Assembly (NCBI GenBank): GCA_947623215.1
Contig: CANQGN010000119.1
Coordinates: 1 to 5,052 of the forward strand
From: an uncultured Clostridia bacterium
GTDB lineage: Bacteria > Bacillota > Clostridia > Oscillospirales > Acutalibacteraceae
Direction of reading: 5' to 3'
DNA length: 5,052 nucleotides
The first letter of the stretch is position 1. Each line of letters opens with the position of its first letter. Below, one piece after another: positions 1 through 5,052 of the stretch. A program made the position numbers and the translations under genes. Below the pieces are notes generated by a model, which did not search any database, was not told the DNA's origin, and saw nothing but the letters and a program-made list of their open reading frames with translations.

Positions 1-1158
1 TATAATTCTATCCCATAAAGGAGACATGGCCCGGAGCCGCTCCACAATGGGGGGCAGCGCCGCCAAAATATGGTCAACGTCTTCTTCGGTGGTTTCGTCG
101 GAATACGAGAGCCGCAGCGACCCGTGCGCCACCTCGTGCGGCAAGCCGATGGCCAGCAGCACGTGGCTGGGGTCAAGCGAGCCGGAGGTGCAGGCCGAGC
201 CGGAGGAGGCGCAAATACCCTGCCCGTCCAGCAGCAGCAGCAGCGATTCGCCCTCTATGCCCTCAAAGCAAAGGTTCACGTTGCCCGGCAGCCGCCGGGT
301 GGGGTGGCCGTTTAAGCGCGAGCGGGGAATGCGCAGCGCCCCGGCTATGGTCTTATCTCTTAGGGCGCAAAGCCGCTTGGCCGTTTCTTCCATGCGGTCG
401 GCAGAATACACCAGCGCCTCTGCCATGCCCACAATGCCCGGCACGTTTTCGGTACCGGCGCGGCGATTCCGCTCTTGTGCGCCGCCCTCTATTAAATTCA
501 CCGGCAAAACGCCCCGGCGAATAAACAGGGCGCCCACCCCTTTGGGCCCGTGGAACTTGTGGGCCGAAAGAGAGAGTAAATCCACCCCCAGCTCGGTTAC
601 CTTTACCGGTATGTGCCCCACCGCCTGCACGGCGTCGCAGTGCAGCAGCACGCCTTTTTCGTGGCAGACGCCCGCCAGCTCGGCAATGGGCTGAATGGTG
701 CCGATTTCGTTGTTGGCGAGCATCACGCTCACCAGCGCGGTCTCGTCTTTTATGGCGGCGGCCAGCTCCTCCGGGCGCACAATGCCGTCTTCATGCACCG
801 GCAGCAGGGTTACGGTAAAGCCCTGCTTTTCCAGCGCGCGCAGGGTGTGCAGCACGGCGTGGTGCTCAAAGGCGGTAGAAATTAAGTGGGTTTTGCCACG
901 GGCGGCCAGCCGCTGCGCCACGCCTTTTATGGCCCAGTTGTCTGACTCGCTGCCGCCGGAGGTAAAGTAAATCTCGCGGCTTTCGGCTCCCAGCACGGCC
1001 GCTATGCGTTCGCGGGCATTCTCTACCGCCCGCTTGGCCGGGTCGCTGAAGGCGTATAAGCTGGAGGGGTTGCCGTAGTAGGTGGTCAGGTAAGGCTGCA
1101 TGGCCTCCAGCACCTGCGGCAGCAGCCGGGTAGTGGCGGCGTTATCGGCATATATCAT
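1..1158 (-). CDS. nifS: Cysteine desulfurase, NifS/IscS family (3' end cut by window edge)
   Basis: PLP-dependent enzyme that takes sulfur from L-cysteine, leaving alanine and a protein-bound persulfide for Fe-S cluster assembly and tRNA thiolation; cytoplasmic. I translated 386 codons without a stop. The start MIYADNAATT is typical of the family. Visible motifs are YYGNPSS (27-33), the PLP-phosphate loop SGGSES (67-72), His-99 of EHH that should stack on PLP, NNEIGT, Asp-175 of HCDAVQ (PLP ring nitrogen), Lys-201 of SAHKFHGPKG (Schiff base) and the catalytic loop SSGSACTSGSLDPSHVL with Cys-323. The SSGSACTSGS loop marks the group I (NifS/IscS) type rather than SufS. The frame reads ...SPLWDRII at the edge, which resembles the usual C-terminus, so only a few codons should be missing. 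No clear Shine-Dalgarno precedes the ATG (GATGAGAAACC), unlike the other genes here. It has its own promoter. The choice between the names nifS and iscS is arbitrary; a scaffold (nifU) or mnmA gene is the usual next neighbour but lies outside the window. Confidence 0.96.
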   Translation of the reverse strand, partial: MIYADNAATTRLLPQVLEAMQPYLTTYYGNPSSLYAFSDPAKRAVENARERIAAVLGAESREIYFTSGGSESDNWAIKGVAQRLAARGKTHLISTAFEHHAVLHTLRALEKQGFTVTLLPVHEDGIVRPEELAAAIKDETALVSVMLANNEIGTIQPIAELAGVCHEKGVLLHCDAVQAVGHIPVKVTELGVDLLSLSAHKFHGPKGVGALFIRRGVLPVNLIEGGAQERNRRAGTENVPGIVGMAEALVYSADRMEETAKRLCALRDKTIAGALRIPRSRLNGHPTRRLPGNVNLCFEGIEGESLLLLLDGQGICASSGSACTSGSLDPSHVLLAIGLPHEVAHGSLRLSYSDETTEEDVDHILAALPPIVERLRAMSPLWDRII

Positions 1159-1234
1159 GGTTTCTCATCACGCTTTCTGTCATTCGTCCGGGTCGGGGGG
1201 TTAAACGGCCGGGGCGGGTGGCGTTAATTTTTGC

Positions 1235-1257
1235 TGAAGCGGGGCTTCGCCCGCTCA
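1235..1257 (-). other. Hairpin at the start of the nifS leader RNA
   Basis: On the minus strand AGCGGG (1250-1255) pairs with CCCGCT (1238-1243) around the six-base loop CGAAGC. Two more pairs form outside one bulged base, giving 8 bp. The hairpin begins almost at the predicted transcription start (about 1258) and is followed by GCAAAAAUUAACG, not a U-run, so it is not an intrinsic terminator in this direction. In the other orientation it is also not followed by a T-run. A 5'-end hairpin may protect mRNA from decay; that role is inference. Confidence 0.5.
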
Positions 1258-1264
1258 ACACATT

Positions 1265-1293
1265 ATTATAGCACAGCTTGTCTACAATGTCTA
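1265..1293 (-). promoter_or_regulatory. Sigma-A-type promoter of nifS
   Basis: Reading the minus strand, a -35 hexamer TAGACA (1288-1293, five of six matches to TTGACA) is followed after exactly 17 bases by a perfect -10 TATAAT (1265-1270). TGC immediately precedes the -10, giving an extended -10 (TGn). Transcription should start near 1258, leaving a leader of about 100 nt before the nifS ATG. This is the most AT-rich spot in the gap between ktrA and nifS. Two copies of GTAGACA (1279-1285 and 1288-1294) cover the -35 and spacer and may be a regulator site. No clear intrinsic terminator for the upstream ktrA unit is visible, so read-through is possible. Confidence 0.82.
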
Positions 1294-1338
1294 CCCTTTT
1301 TGTAGGAATTCTGGTGTGCCGCCGCTAAAAATTCGCTT

Positions 1339-1986
1339 TTACACGTGAAAACACTTTTGAATGTCCCGTTTTTGGCCCAGCACCAGCAGGCGTTCCTCTG
1401 CCGTGAGCGGCCGGTCGGGGGTCACGCTCGGCACCACTTCGTTGTTGATTTTATAGGCCACAACGTTTAGCCCCCGGCGGCGGCGCAAATCCAGTTCGCC
1501 CAGCGACTTGCCCACCCAGCCGGGGGGCACCGAAACTTCAAAAATGGCGTAGTCGCGGCTGAGCTCAATATAGTCGAACACCTGCTCGGAGCTGTAGCAA
1601 ACGGCCGTCCAGTTGGCGAGCTGGCGCTCGGGGTAAACCACTTCGTCCGCCCCGTTGCGCAGCAAAAACTTCTCGTGCACGTCGCTGCCCGCCCGGGCGA
1701 CCACCAGCCGCGCCCCCAGCTCTTTTAACAGCGAGGCGGCTTCTAACGAGCTTTGAAAGTTCGAGCTGATGGTCACAATGCAAACGTCAAAATTTCGCAC
1801 GCCGAGGGTGCGCAAAAAGGCGGTGTCAGTGGCGTCGCCGATTTGCGAGTCGGTTACAAAGGGCAGCACCTCGTGAATGCGGTCTTCGTTTAAATCGACC
1901 GCCAGCACCTCGTGGCGCATCTCGTACAGCTTGGCGGCGACCTGCCGACCAAACCGGCCGACGCCGATGAGCAAAATGGATTTCAT
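1339..1986 (-). CDS. ktrA: KtrA/TrkA-type RCK regulatory subunit of K+ uptake
   Basis: Cytoplasmic gating subunit of a KtrAB-type potassium transporter. In the family, an octameric RCK ring binds ATP/ADP (or NAD) and controls the KtrB dimer. The 215-residue length fits single-RCK KtrA (about 220), not the double-length proteobacterial TrkA. The N-terminal Rossmann RCK_N domain (about 1-120) carries the nucleotide loop GVGRFG (8-13), an acidic residue at the end of strand 2 (Asp-31 of AVDLNEDR), GDATD (50-54) and the GADEVVYPERQLAN segment near its end. A C-terminal RCK_C domain follows (about 145-215: YAIFEVSVPPGWVGKSLGELDLR to LLVLGQKRDI). In some Bacillota RCK_C binds c-di-AMP; I cannot see whether this one does. 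The ATG follows a strong SD (AAGGAGGT, 1999-2006), but the spacing is long at 12 bases and no better in-frame start exists. It lies 49 bases after ktrB, so they should be co-transcribed. The ktrA/trkA name rests on length and partner type. Confidence 0.94.
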   Translation of the reverse strand: MKSILLIGVGRFGRQVAAKLYEMRHEVLAVDLNEDRIHEVLPFVTDSQIGDATDTAFLRTLGVRNFDVCIVTISSNFQSSLEAASLLKELGARLVVARAGSDVHEKFLLRNGADEVVYPERQLANWTAVCYSSEQVFDYIELSRDYAIFEVSVPPGWVGKSLGELDLRRRRGLNVVAYKINNEVVPSVTPDRPLTAEERLLVLGQKRDIQKCFHV

Positions 1987-1990
1987 ACAG

Positions 1991-2012
1991 CCAAAGGAAC
2001 CTCCTTATTTGG
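1991..2012 (-). promoter_or_regulatory. ktrA ribosome binding site inside a potential hairpin
   Basis: The SD AAGGAGGT (1999-2006) lies in a nearly palindromic 22-base segment. On the minus strand CCAAA at its start can pair with TTTGG at its end. GG of the SD can pair with CC after a three-base bulge, leaving AGGTT in the loop. The SD is thus partly paired. The SD-to-ATG distance of 12 bases is longer than usual, and the 3' arm of the hairpin fills that space. The complementarity is seen directly; an effect on KtrA output is inference. Confidence 0.5.
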
Positions 2013-2014
2013 TG

Positions 2015-2031
2015 AAACCCGTTGGGGGTTT
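2015..2031 (-). other. Stem-loop between ktrB and ktrA
   Basis: On the minus strand AAACCC (2026-2031) and GGGTTT (2015-2020) form a perfect 6-bp stem with the five-base loop CCAAC, starting 4 bases after the ktrB stop codon. The following sequence is CACCAAAT, so there is no U-run and it is not a standard terminator. It could be an mRNA stability or processing element that sets the KtrB to KtrA ratio, or it could be chance. Confidence 0.35.
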
Positions 2032-2035
2032 GTAT

Positions 2036-3361
2036 TTAGCCCACGGCAACGGTTTCTTCCGGGTAGCGGGCGCCGGCCTGGCGCAGGGGGGAGAGGGCGG
2101 CGTAAAACAGGGTAAGGCCGCCCACCCGGCCGCAGTACATCAGCGCCATTAAAATCAGGCGAGAGGCAAGGCAAAGCCCGGGGGTAATGCCCACCGTAAG
2201 CCCCACGGTGCCGAGGGCGGAGGCGGTTTCAAACAAACAGTCGAGCAGCGGCAGATTTTCGAGCAGACAAAGGGCCAGCCCGCCGGTAAAAAAGAGCAGC
2301 AAATAGAGCGCCAGCAGCGCCCCCGCCAGGCGGGGCAGCTCGGCCGGAAGCCGCCGCCCAAAGCAGGTTGCCGCCGGGCGCCGCCGAAAAACGGCGAAGG
2401 CCGAAAGGGTAAGCACCGCGAGGGTGGTGACCTTCATGCCGCCGGCGGTAGACCCCGGCGCGCCGCCCACCAGCATAAGGGGTATCATCACCGCTTTTAC
2501 CGGTTCGCTAAGGCGGGCGAAATCCACGGTGTTAAACCCGGCGGTGCGCAGCGTGACCGACTGAAAGAGGCTTTGCAGCACCCCCGCCGCCACCGGCCGC
2601 ACGCCGGTGAAAGAGAGCAGGTAAAAATAAAGGGCGGGCAGTACAATAAGCAGGGCGGTCGTGGCGAGCACCAGCTTGGTTTGCAGCCGCCAGCGCCGCA
2701 CGCGCCAGCCGTGGCGCAGCAAATCGCCCAGCGTTAAAAAGCCCAGGCCGCCCACCACAATGAGCAGCATAATCACGCAGCACACCCAGCCGTTTGCCGC
2801 GTAGGCGGTAAGAGAGCAAAAGGGGGCGCTTTTGGTACCCAAAATATCAAACCCCGCGTTGCAAAAGGCCGAAACAGAGAGAAAAACCGACCGCCAAAGC
2901 CCCGACCAAAAGCCAAAGTCGCGGCAAAACACGGGGGCTAAGGCGGCGGCGCCCAGTCCCTCTGCCGCCAGCACGATTTTAAGCAAAAAGAGCACCAGCC
3001 GCAGCATACCGCCGCCGTTAGGAGCAGAGAGTGAGTCGCGCACCGCCAGCCGCTGCCACAGCCCTATTTTGCGGCCGGAGGCCAGCGCCAGCGCAGTGGC
3101 GACCGTTACCACGCCCAGCCCCCCGATTTGTATGAGGGTAAGCACCACCGCCTGGCCAAAGAGCGACCAGGTAACGGCGGTGTCGCACACCACCAGCCCG
3201 GTTACGCAAACAGCCGAAACGGCGGTAAAAAAGGCGTCTGCCGGGGGGGCGCCGCCGGGCGCGGCGGTGGCGGCGGGCAGCATAAGCAGGCAGCCGCCCA
3301 CCGCAATAATGGCCAAAAAGCCGAGCAATATGGCCTGAAAGGTAGAAAGTCGCCGTTTCAT
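2036..3361 (-). CDS. ktrB: KtrB/TrkH-type K+ channel subunit
   Basis: Integral membrane potassium translocating subunit; in KtrB relatives uptake is usually Na+-dependent and gated by KtrA. From the chosen ATG it has 441 residues with hydrophobic helices throughout, the usual KtrB size. The four pore-loop repeats are visible with their filter glycines: VTGL (53-56), NAGF (168-171), TAGFN (273-277) and TVGL (386-389 region, Gly-387). The conserved gate segment GGAPGSTAGGMK (299-310) and the C-terminal CGRVGGLTLF are intact. The frame extends upstream to an ATG at 3430, but those 23 Lys/Thr-rich residues overlap the preceding gene. The ATG at 3359-3361 follows AAGG with 5-base spacing and begins MKRRLSTFQAILLGF, a normal first helix. 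It starts 7 bases after the stop of the cohesin-domain gene, whose stop codon overlaps this weak SD, so translational coupling is likely. ktrA follows directly. Confidence 0.94.
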   Translation of the reverse strand: MKRRLSTFQAILLGFLAIIAVGGCLLMLPAATAAPGGAPPADAFFTAVSAVCVTGLVVCDTAVTWSLFGQAVVLTLIQIGGLGVVTVATALALASGRKIGLWQRLAVRDSLSAPNGGGMLRLVLFLLKIVLAAEGLGAAALAPVFCRDFGFWSGLWRSVFLSVSAFCNAGFDILGTKSAPFCSLTAYAANGWVCCVIMLLIVVGGLGFLTLGDLLRHGWRVRRWRLQTKLVLATTALLIVLPALYFYLLSFTGVRPVAAGVLQSLFQSVTLRTAGFNTVDFARLSEPVKAVMIPLMLVGGAPGSTAGGMKVTTLAVLTLSAFAVFRRRPAATCFGRRLPAELPRLAGALLALYLLLFFTGGLALCLLENLPLLDCLFETASALGTVGLTVGITPGLCLASRLILMALMYCGRVGGLTLFYAALSPLRQAGARYPEETVAVG

Positions 3362-3368
3362 ACCCGCC

Positions 3369-4205
3369 TTATTCGCCGCTTTGGTCGTCTGGGTCGTCTT
3401 CGTCCAGCGACTGGTTTTGCAGGGCGTCATCGTCGAGCTCTAACAGGGCGCGGGCGTCTTCGCTTAAAATGGGGGCGACCTCCTCTTGCGGTTGCGCGGC
3501 CATTTTTTTGGCCCGCAAAACAGCCAGTAAGATGAGCAGGCAGATGAGAAGCAAAACGGCCCCCACCACGATACAAATAACCGCCGTGCGCGAAAGCCCG
3601 CCCATTTTCGCCTCCGGGGCGGCTTCTCCACCGGGGTTGCCGCTTACGGTAAGGGTAGAGGGGGCGGGAGTACCGGCCGAAACGGTCACCGTGCTGCCGT
3701 CTTCCGTTTGGCTGGTGGCGGGAGTGACCTTTACGTCTGACACCGCCTCGCCCGACACCGTAACGGTGGCGGAGGCGCGGGAGACGGTCATGGGCTCAAC
3801 GTCGGCATTATAGCAGTCGGTGGGAATAAAGGCGAATTCATGCGCGCCGGAGGCGGCGGAATCCACCAAAAACTCCACCGTAAACAGCACCCCTTCGTCC
3901 GTTAAGGGTTCGGTGCCCGCCATGGCAAAGAGAAACTGCCCGCCGCTTAAATTGCCCACCGCCATGGTGTTTTTGAGCAGCGGCCCGTTTTCGTAAGAGA
4001 CGTATTCAAAGGTATCGGTGTCAAAGGTTACGGCAAAGTCTGCCGCGGCGATGTTGGAGTTTTTCGCAACGCCAAACGAGAGGGTAATGGTGGCGCCGGG
4101 GGCACAGTCTTCGGCCGTTACGGTGAGCACGTCGCTTGCGGCGGCGGCCCCAAAGCCGAGGCAGGCGAGCAGCAGGGTGAGCAGCAGGGCAACGATTCGT
4201 TTCAT
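3369..4205 (-). CDS. Membrane-anchored cohesin-domain protein
   Basis: A 278-residue surface protein of unknown job. It has a signal peptide (MKRIVALLLTLLLACLGFG, likely cut within AAAAS at 20-24). A cohesin-like beta-sandwich follows (about 25-150), recognised by the PGATITLSFGV opening, ADFAVTFDTDTFEYVS, GPLLKN, FLFAMAGTEPLTDEGVLFTVEF and a closing SATVTV strand. Next come a Ser/Thr/Pro/Gly-rich linker (151-206), one membrane helix (about 207-230), then RAKK and an acidic cytoplasmic tail ending LDEDDPDDQSGE. Topology is outside to inside. Cohesins classically bind dockerins in cellulosomes, but lone cohesin-like domains also occur in Clostridia proteins with no known partner; no dockerin is in view. 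LLAC could be read as a lipobox, but the C-terminal anchor makes ordinary signal peptidase cleavage likelier. I chose the ATG at 4205, 9 bases after AGGAGG; a GTG at 4226 would place that SD inside the coding region. It sits 53 bases after the lepA stop position and 7 bases before ktrB. Confidence 0.82.
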   Translation of the reverse strand: MKRIVALLLTLLLACLGFGAAAASDVLTVTAEDCAPGATITLSFGVAKNSNIAAADFAVTFDTDTFEYVSYENGPLLKNTMAVGNLSGGQFLFAMAGTEPLTDEGVLFTVEFLVDSAASGAHEFAFIPTDCYNADVEPMTVSRASATVTVSGEAVSDVKVTPATSQTEDGSTVTVSAGTPAPSTLTVSGNPGGEAAPEAKMGGLSRTAVICIVVGAVLLLICLLILLAVLRAKKMAAQPQEEVAPILSEDARALLELDDDALQNQSLDEDDPDDQSGE

Positions 4206-4214
4206 CTTCAATTT

Positions 4215-4220
4215 CCTCCT
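4215..4220 (-). promoter_or_regulatory. Shine-Dalgarno site of the cohesin-domain gene
   Basis: A perfect AGGAGG lies 9 bases before the ATG at 4203-4205. It decides the start: the longer in-frame reading from GTG at 4226 would translate through this site and add MFRRKLK before the signal peptide. No promoter-like hexamers are visible between lepA and this gene. Confidence 0.8.
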
Positions 4221-4258
4221 AAACACGATTACTTCAGCGACGGGTTCGGGCGTTGGCC

Positions 4259-4384
4259 CTATTCGTCTAATTTTAAAATCGCCATAAACGCCTCCTGCGG
4301 AACCTCTACCGTTCCCAGGCTGCGCATTCGTTTTTTGCCTTCCTTTTGCTTTTCAAGCAGCTTCTTTTTGCGGGTAATGTCGCC
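4259..4384 (-). pseudogene. lepA: lepA C-terminal coding remnant, out of frame with the rest
   Basis: Read in the frame one base back from the upstream lepA frame, this stretch gives 41 residues that match the conserved LepA/EF-4 tail. It starts GDITRKKKLLEKQKEGKKRM and ends with TVEVPQEAFMAILKLDE and a TAG stop at 4259-4261. The protein reading from upstream cannot enter this frame without a -1 shift at about 4384. Even then roughly 14 conserved residues that normally join ARET to GGDI (family pattern like IKALRKDVTAKCYG) are missing from the DNA. Codon quality and motif match are excellent, so the break is either very recent or an assembly or sequencing artefact. Confidence 0.88.
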
Positions 4385-5052
4385 GTTTCGCGGGCGATGA
4401 CCTTGCCCCCCACCGCCACCTGCACCGGCACCTCAAACAGCTGGCGGGGAATGTGCTCTTTCAGCTTTTCGGCTATGCGGCGGGCGCGTTTGTAGGCGGC
4501 GTCGGCATGAACAATAAAAGAGAGGGCGTCTACCGCGTCGCCGGCGAGCAGAACGTCCAGCTTTACAAGCTTAGAGGGGGCGTAGCGGCCGGGTTCGTAG
4601 TCGTAAGAGGCGTAGCCCCGCGTGCGCGACTTGAGCGCGTCAAAAAAGTCGTAAACGATTTCGTTTAAGGGCATTTCGTAGTGAATGTTCACCCGGCTGG
4701 CGGCGGGGTACTGCATGTCTATAAACACGCCACGCCGCTCCTGGCACAAATCCATAATGGCCCCCACGTAGTCGCCCGGGCTGTAAATGTGCACGTCGCA
4801 AAGCGGTTCTTCGGCCGATACAATGGCGGCGGGGTCGGGGTAGTTGGTGGGGTTGTCGATTTCTACCACGCTGCCGTCGGTTAAGGTAAAGCGGTAGACC
4901 ACGCTCGGCGCGGTGGTGATGAGGTCTAAATGGTACTCCCGCTCTAACCGCTCTTCGATTATCTCCATGTGCAGCAGCCCCAAAAAGCCGCAGCGAAAGC
5001 CAAAGCCCAGCGCGGCGGAGGTTTCGGCCTCAAATTGCAGGGAAGCGTCGTT
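4306..5052 (-). CDS. lepA: Elongation factor 4 (LepA), 5' part off window, 3' end frameshifted
   Basis: Ribosome-associated translational GTPase thought to act in back-translocation, initiation or ribosome biogenesis. The window shows 248 residues from the right edge. It opens NDASLQFEAETSAALGFGFR, followed by CGFLGLLHMEIIEERLERE (domain III), DLITTAPSVVYRF, PGDYVGAIMDLCQERRG, FIDMQYPAASRVNIHYEMPL, EIVYDFFDALKSRTRGYASYDYE, LDVLLAGDAVDALSFIVH and IPRQLFEVPVQVAVGGKVIARET. The GTPase domain lies outside. After ARET (codon ACG at 4384-4386) the frame leaves the family sequence and reads 25 unrelated residues (ATLPAKRSCLKS to AAWER) to a TAG at 4306-4308. The native tail lies in another frame down to 4259. 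As it stands the product lacks the basic C-terminal segment that in known structures reaches into the ribosomal A site. An internal ATG at 4983 is not the real start, since clear LepA sequence continues upstream to the edge. Confidence 0.93.
   Translation of the reverse strand, partial: NDASLQFEAETSAALGFGFRCGFLGLLHMEIIEERLEREYHLDLITTAPSVVYRFTLTDGSVVEIDNPTNYPDPAAIVSAEEPLCDVHIYSPGDYVGAIMDLCQERRGVFIDMQYPAASRVNIHYEMPLNEIVYDFFDALKSRTRGYASYDYEPGRYAPSKLVKLDVLLAGDAVDALSFIVHADAAYKRARRIAEKLKEHIPRQLFEVPVQVAVGGKVIARETATLPAKRSCLKSKRKAKNECAAWER

Noticed and set aside
229..243. Run of five CAG triplets (CTG on the coding strand) in nifS
   Set aside because: It encodes a leucine-rich stretch found at the same place in many NifS proteins (before the DGQGICASSGSAC segment); short and within a conserved strand, so not a notable repeat.
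26..694. Long plus-strand reading frame of 222 codons opposite nifS
   Set aside because: It lies wholly antisense to a clear cysteine desulfurase, is low-complexity (Ser/Pro/Arg-rich) and matches no family; it is a by-product of GC-rich codon use on the real strand.
1142..1183. Small upstream frame MTESVMRNHDICR overlapping the nifS start in another frame
   Set aside because: No convincing ribosome binding site, only 13 codons, and no sign of regulation-type codon runs; likely chance.
1306..1341. Possible terminator after ktrA around AAAAGCGAATTTTT
   Set aside because: The stem is a few A-T pairs only, too weak for an intrinsic terminator; I therefore do not call one between ktrA and nifS.
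3362..3430. Longer start for ktrB at ATG 3430
   Set aside because: It would add 23 Lys/Thr-rich residues and overlap 62 bases of the preceding gene; the ATG at 3361 fits the family N-terminus and has its own weak SD.
2832..3535. Overlapping plus-strand frames opposite ktrB and the cohesin-domain gene
   Set aside because: Compositions rich in Ser, Pro, Gly and Arg, no recognisable motif, and fully antisense to well-supported genes.
4206..4258. Possible terminator after lepA (GGGC-CAAC-GCCC)
   Set aside because: Only a 4-bp stem and no following U-run.
4206..4305. c-di-AMP (ydaO-type) riboswitch ahead of the potassium genes, as in some Bacillota
   Set aside because: The gaps before the cohesin-domain gene and ktrB are 53 and 7 bases, far too short for that RNA.
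4376..4392. Programmed -1 frameshift to rejoin the two lepA frames
   Set aside because: No slippery heptamer is present at GAAACGGCGAC, and a shift could not restore the roughly 14 conserved residues that are absent from the DNA.

Overview
The window reads as a GC-rich chromosomal segment from a member of the Bacillota, most likely a Clostridia lineage of the Oscillospirales kind. This is inferred from AGGAGG-type ribosome binding sites, a clostridial-style NifS, a KtrAB-type potassium uptake pair and a membrane-anchored cohesin-domain protein. No ribosomal or other marker gene is present to fix the taxonomy. All five genes lie on the minus strand, so transcription runs from the right edge to the left. 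There is no mobile element, CRISPR array, tRNA or rRNA, and no gene-free stretch over 300 bases.

In transcription order, the right edge (4259-5052) holds the C-terminal part of lepA (elongation factor 4). Its frame is broken near 4384: about 43 bases of conserved coding sequence appear to be missing and the last 41 codons are out of frame. Next (3369-4205) is a secreted, single-pass membrane protein with one cohesin-like domain, a Ser/Thr/Pro-rich linker, a C-terminal membrane helix and a short acidic cytoplasmic tail. Seven bases after its stop codon comes a TrkH/KtrB potassium channel subunit (2036-3361). After a 49-base spacer that can fold into two hairpins comes its cytoplasmic RCK gating partner, TrkA/KtrA (1339-1986). 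Together the last two should form a KtrAB-type K+ uptake system.

A 180-base gap (1159-1338) then holds a strong sigma-A-type promoter facing left, with tandem GTAGACA repeats over its -35 region. It should drive the next gene, a NifS/IscS cysteine desulfurase (1-1158), whose last few codons run off the left edge. The desulfurase therefore probably forms a separate transcription unit that continues outside the window.

Most of this is housekeeping content. The points worth a second look are the lepA lesion, the close coupling of a cohesin-domain membrane protein to a potassium channel gene, the repeats in the nifS promoter, and the possible occlusion of the ktrA ribosome binding site. I see no convincing evidence for an undescribed system; the cohesin/Ktr pairing is the nearest candidate.
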